A stretch of 7,473 nucleotides of DNA, from positions 1 through 7,473 of the forward strand of contig LKMS01000076.1 in the NCBI GenBank assembly GCA_001563965.1, in the 5' to 3' direction. Shown in pieces: positions 4,922 through 7,473 of the stretch. Under the pieces are notes generated by a model that worked only from the letters and a program-made list of their open reading frames with translations, had not been told where the DNA came from and ran no database searches. This DNA comes from Haloferacaceae archaeon PL-Br10_E2g29 (GTDB lineage: Archaea; Halobacteriota; Halobacteria; Halobacteriales; Haloferacaceae). Each line of letters begins with the position of its first letter. Positions within the stretch are counted from its first letter, which is position 1. A program made the position numbers and the translations under genes.

Positions 4922-6979
4922 TCAGCGTGAACTGTCGGGTTTGCCATCGGCCGCGAGCAGCTGGAGTCGAACCCGTGTTTCGTCGTCTTCCTCACAGATG
5001 ATCACCCGGCCGCCGAACAGCGAGACGGTCCAGTAAACCAGCCACAGGCCGAGCCCGGTGGTATGTTCCAGCTGGGTTTCCTGGCCCGATTCAATGATTT
5101 CGCGTTCGTGCGCCGGAATGCCCGCTCCGGTGTCGGCGACGACGACTTCGACCCAGTTGCCAGTCGTGTCGGTTTCGAGCCGGGTTGCTCGAACACTCAC
5201 GGCCAACCCGTCAAGATCGTTGTGGCGAACCGCATTCGAGAGCAGTTCCGAAAGCGCGGCGTCCAGTCGGTCGTCCGCGATCAACTCGGGGCTGATCGGA
5301 CACTCGATAGCGAACTCGACGGTCGGATACTCGGCTGCAAACGCTGCCACCATGGACTCGACCGTCGAACAGAGATCGTATCGCGCGTCGGGTGAAACGT
5401 CCTCACTGAGCAACGACTGAATCTCGCCGGCTTTCTGTCCTTCACGCGAGAGCGCTTCAGCCCGCGTCCGGATCGCGTCAAGATAGGTTCGCGACTCGCC
5501 GTCGACAACGCGCTCGGCGAGCAGGTCGGCGTTGCCCTGAATCACGTTCATTCCGTTGCGGAGGTTGTGTCGCAACAGCCGATTGAGCACGGTGAGTTGT
5601 TGGTTTCGCTGGATGTTGTCGGTGATATCGGATTGGATGCCAACGAAGTGTGTGATCTCGTTGTGGCGGTTGGCGATCGAGGAGACCTCCAACTGTGCGG
5701 TGTAGTACCTTCCCGATTTCCGTTGGTTCATGACTGTCCCGATCCACGTCTCACCCGACAGAATCGTCTCCCATATCTCGGCGTAAAATGCCTCGTCGTG
5801 AAGTCCGGATTTGAGCAGACTCGGTTGGTGTCCGACGGCTTCTTCGGCTGTGTAGCCCGTAATGTTCTCAAAGGCCGGATTCACGTAGGTGATTGTGGCC
5901 TCGCGATCGGTCACCAGCACTGCTTGGTGACTGCTTTCGATTGCGCGTTCGAACAGTTCGAGCTGCTGTTTGCGGCGGTGTTCGTCCGTGATTTCCTTGA
6001 CGAACACCGATTCGCCGAACGTGTGCGGTCCGGCGGTGAGCGTGTGGATTCGCACGCGGTACCGCCGTGTTCCCTCGTCGGCCGTCTCGTCCGCAATGCT
6101 CACCGTTTGGCTCTCATCGGTGAACGAATCGAGCGCCAACAACTCGAGCAGTTCGGGTTTCGTCGTCACCGACGTCCCGAGTTCGGGAATGAATCGGGCT
6201 GCCTGCTGGTTGAACTCCTGAATCGTGCCCGTAGGATCGATCGAAATCACGCCCTCGTCGGTTTGTTCGAACAGCTCGTTTCGTGTCGGTGCCTCCAGTC
6301 CCTCAAACGCGTCGTCGACGACAAACAACACTCCAACAGCGAAGATCGCAACGCCGATCGGATCGTAGCTCAGATTTGGGATGGCCGTCGGATACAACGC
6401 GCTTGCGACCTTCGGGATGATCGGCAGCGCCATCACGAACACCAGTCCGACGAGCGCACCGGTTGAGCGATCCGCGTTTCGAAACAATCGAAACAGTAGA
6501 TAAAAGCCGACCGCCGCGAGTCCGTACGCCACAACGAACGAGGCCCAGTACATCGAGCTCTGTTCGATAATCAGTCGGGTGTTTGGTTCGGTCACCATGG
6601 TCGCCGAATAGTACCGTCCGTGGATCGGATTCGAGAGTTTGAGTGCTGTGACGACCGAGTACAACGCGATCGTTCCGGCCCAGAACCCCCACGTCCGGTG
6701 GTAGCTGTTGCCGGTGTAGGCCGAACAAAAATACAGCCAGGCGAACACGGTCGAGAATCCGATGACCAGCGAAACCGTGAACATCGTGGTGGCGACAGTT
6801 ACATCCGTCGTAAACAGCTGGAGGGCCTGCACAAGCGCCCAGGCGCCAGAGAGGATGAGGAGCGCACGGAGACCCGCCCTGGCGTCGGGCTGTCGAAGTC
6901 GAGACCCGCGGTACGCACCGCTAAAACAGATTACCGCGGCAAGCCCGAACACCGCGGCCACCACGGCATTACTTACCAT
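4922..6979 (-). CDS. Membrane sensor histidine kinase: seven-TM N-terminal region, two PAS domains, HisKA-like, HATPase
   Basis: A 685-residue protein. Seven hydrophobic segments occupy the first third (about 3-22, 37-57, 64-86, 97-114, 144-165, 173-195 and 205-222), matching the histidine-kinase 7TM sensor domain common in haloarchaea. NPIHGRYY lies in the loop after segment 4. A diverged PAS domain (about 230-335) and a NifL-like PAS (about 343-456) with SLLKSGLHDEAFYAEIWETI follow. The kinase core has H-box LRHNLRNG (His471), N-box ELLSNAVRHN (Asn582), G1 DTGAG (616-620) and G2 TGLGLWL (641-647), all intact. Neither PAS has the LOV cysteine. The frame is open upstream to 7096, but MVSNAVVAAVFG at 6979 is preferred: it puts segment 1 at the N-terminus, and the 39 extra residues are Cys- and aromatic-rich and run through a TATA-like box. 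It lies 241 bases upstream of the kaiC-like gene on the same strand. Its PAS-kinase half is paralogous to that of the soluble kinase. The ligand of the membrane domain is unknown. Confidence 0.91.
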   Translation of the reverse strand: MVSNAVVAAVFGLAAVICFSGAYRGSRLRQPDARAGLRALLILSGAWALVQALQLFTTDVTVATTMFTVSLVIGFSTVFAWLYFCSAYTGNSYHRTWGFWAGTIALYSVVTALKLSNPIHGRYYSATMVTEPNTRLIIEQSSMYWASFVVAYGLAAVGFYLLFRLFRNADRSTGALVGLVFVMALPIIPKVASALYPTAIPNLSYDPIGVAIFAVGVLFVVDDAFEGLEAPTRNELFEQTDEGVISIDPTGTIQEFNQQAARFIPELGTSVTTKPELLELLALDSFTDESQTVSIADETADEGTRRYRVRIHTLTAGPHTFGESVFVKEITDEHRRKQQLELFERAIESSHQAVLVTDREATITYVNPAFENITGYTAEEAVGHQPSLLKSGLHDEAFYAEIWETILSGETWIGTVMNQRKSGRYYTAQLEVSSIANRHNEITHFVGIQSDITDNIQRNQQLTVLNRLLRHNLRNGMNVIQGNADLLAERVVDGESRTYLDAIRTRAEALSREGQKAGEIQSLLSEDVSPDARYDLCSTVESMVAAFAAEYPTVEFAIECPISPELIADDRLDAALSELLSNAVRHNDLDGLAVSVRATRLETDTTGNWVEVVVADTGAGIPAHEREIIESGQETQLEHTTGLGLWLVYWTVSLFGGRVIICEEDDETRVRLQLLAADGKPDSSR

Positions 6980-7010
6980 ACACAGTTGTGGAGAATCGGA
7001 AGTCGAGAAA

Positions 7011-7029
7011 CAAAACCTTTCGTGTTTTG
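7011..7029. promoter_or_regulatory. Perfect 6-base dyad at the expected transcription start of the membrane kinase
   Basis: CAAAAC and GTTTTG flank a 7-base centre (CTTTCGT). The dyad begins about ten bases downstream of the candidate TATA box and covers the predicted start site near 7017, where a repressor would block initiation. It could also form a weak hairpin at the 5' end of the transcript. The arms are AT-rich in a GC-rich genome, which makes them less likely to be random, but no known regulator motif is recognised. Confidence 0.33.
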
Positions 7030-7038
7030 AGACTGACC

Positions 7039-7044
7039 AATAAA
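7039..7044 (-). promoter_or_regulatory. Candidate TATA box for the membrane histidine kinase
   Basis: The minus strand reads TTTATT within GATTTATTGG. Transcription would start about 25 bases downstream, near 7017, giving a leader of about 37 bases before the ATG at 6979. The position supports 6979 over 7096 as the translation start, since a start at 7096 would put the promoter inside the gene. No clear Shine-Dalgarno sequence precedes 6979. Confidence 0.4.
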
Positions 7045-7123
7045 TCGGTATTTTCTCAAAAAACGACCGACACAACGACGCTGCAGAAATTGTCAACAGA
7101 ACGTCCTTACTCGAATACAGCAG

Positions 7124-7146
7124 AAAACTGGCCGCCGAGTGAGGCC
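7124..7146 (-). terminator. Weak terminator candidate after the thermosome gene
   Basis: Reading the minus strand from about 20 bases after the thermosome stop, a GGCC/GGCC stem (7146-7143 with 7133-7130, 9-base loop) is followed two bases later by TTTT (7127-7124). A longer T6 run lies further on at 7063-7058. Archaeal terminators are mainly U-tracts, so either could end the thermosome transcript before the kinase promoter near 7040. The stem is short. Confidence 0.27.
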
Positions 7147-7165
7147 GTGTCGTGAGCGAAATCGG

Positions 7166-7473
7166 TTAGTTGTCGGCCGAAATCACGTCGTCGATGCGGA
7201 GAATCATCGTTGCGGCCTCGGTGGCCGATTTCACGGCCTCGCGTTTGACCGCGGCGGGGTCGATAATGCCTTCGTCGACCGGATCGCCAACTTCGCCGGA
7301 GCGGCCCGTCGAGACGAGTCCTGCGCGCCCTTTGGCGTCATGGCGCGCGCGGAGGTCGACCAACGCGTCGATGGCATCCATGCCGGTGTTTTCGGCCAGC
7401 GTTTTCGGCAGCGCGTCGACCGCGGTGGCAAACGCCTCGATGGCCAGCTGTTTGCGCCCTTTGATGCCGGCGG
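7166..7473 (-). CDS. Thermosome subunit (group II chaperonin, Cpn60/TCP-1 family), C-terminal end (partial)
   Basis: On the minus strand the frame is open from the right edge to TAA at 7168-7166 and gives 101 complete residues. AGIKGRKQLAIEAFATAVDA, then LPKTLAENTG, then DAIDALVDLRARH, then GIIDPAAVKREA, then SATEAATMILRIDDVISADN match the C-terminal equatorial domain of archaeal thermosome subunits (about 550 residues in full). These form eight- or nine-membered double rings that fold proteins in an ATP-dependent cycle. The ATG at 7381 is internal, because the family-matching sequence continues upstream of it to the window edge. The protein ends five residues after the conserved RIDDVI, without the long acidic or Gly-Gly-Met-rich tail of many haloarchaeal subunits, so it may be one of the tail-less paralogues. 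The ATPase aspartate, apical domain and N-terminus lie outside the window. Confidence 0.93.
   Translation of the reverse strand, partial: AGIKGRKQLAIEAFATAVDALPKTLAENTGMDAIDALVDLRARHDAKGRAGLVSTGRSGEVGDPVDEGIIDPAAVKREAVKSATEAATMILRIDDVISADN

Noticed and set aside
1565..5598. Near-identical DNA blocks near 1565-1630 and 5533-5598 read as a mobile or direct repeat
   Set aside because: They encode the same conserved H-box in two paralogous kinases and have no insertion-type ends.
5567..6466. Plus-strand open frame (299 codons) opposite the membrane kinase
   Set aside because: It is an antisense shadow rich in Arg, His and Cys with no domain, starting at the H-box complement exactly as the frame opposite the other kinase does.
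6314..6979. Sensory rhodopsin interpretation of the 7TM region
   Set aside because: No retinal-binding Lys is visible in the last helix, and the order of loops fits the kinase 7TM family better.
7166..7381. A free-standing 71-residue gene starting at 7381
   Set aside because: Thermosome sequence continues in frame upstream of that Met to the window edge, so it is the end of a longer gene.

Overview
The window looks like chromosomal DNA from a haloarchaeon (class Halobacteria). It is GC-rich, its proteins are rich in Asp and Glu, and it combines an archaeal-type NMN adenylyltransferase end, a group II chaperonin (thermosome), a double-domain KaiC-family ATPase and histidine kinases with the haloarchaeal H-box LRHNLRNG. 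Genus cannot be fixed from the sequence. I see no tRNA, rRNA, CRISPR array, insertion sequence or other sign of recent mobility.

Layout. Plus strand: the last 43 codons of a probable NMN adenylyltransferase (1-132), then a complete SAM hydroxide adenosyltransferase (163-957). Minus strand, in order of transcription: the C-terminal 101 residues of a thermosome subunit entering from the right edge (7473-7166); a membrane kinase with seven N-terminal transmembrane segments, two PAS domains and a kinase core (6979-4922); a two-domain KaiC-like ATPase (4680-3190); and a soluble kinase with pseudo-receiver, PAS, LOV-type PAS, PAS and kinase core (3150-973). The last kinase converges on the SAM hydrolase with only 15 bases between the stop codons. 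The two gaps over 100 bases (4681-4921 and 6980-7165) hold promoter-like signals and small dyads and no convincing gene.

How the genes may work together. The centre is a signalling locus: a KaiC-family ATPase between two histidine kinases whose C-terminal PAS-kinase halves are clearly paralogous and whose N-terminal sensors differ. The distal kinase carries a LOV domain with the photoactive Cys (NCRFLQ) and every flavin-contacting residue I looked for, so it is probably a blue-light sensor. It is probably co-transcribed with the kaiC-like gene, 39 bases apart and in the same reading frame across one amber stop. The KaiC-like protein keeps both Walker A motifs, both catalytic Glu-Glu pairs and two of the three cyanobacterial phosphosite positions, with Tyr at the third. 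The working hypothesis, which is inference, is a light- and membrane-responsive input system coupled to a KaiC-type ATPase switch or timer. No response regulator or output gene lies in the window.
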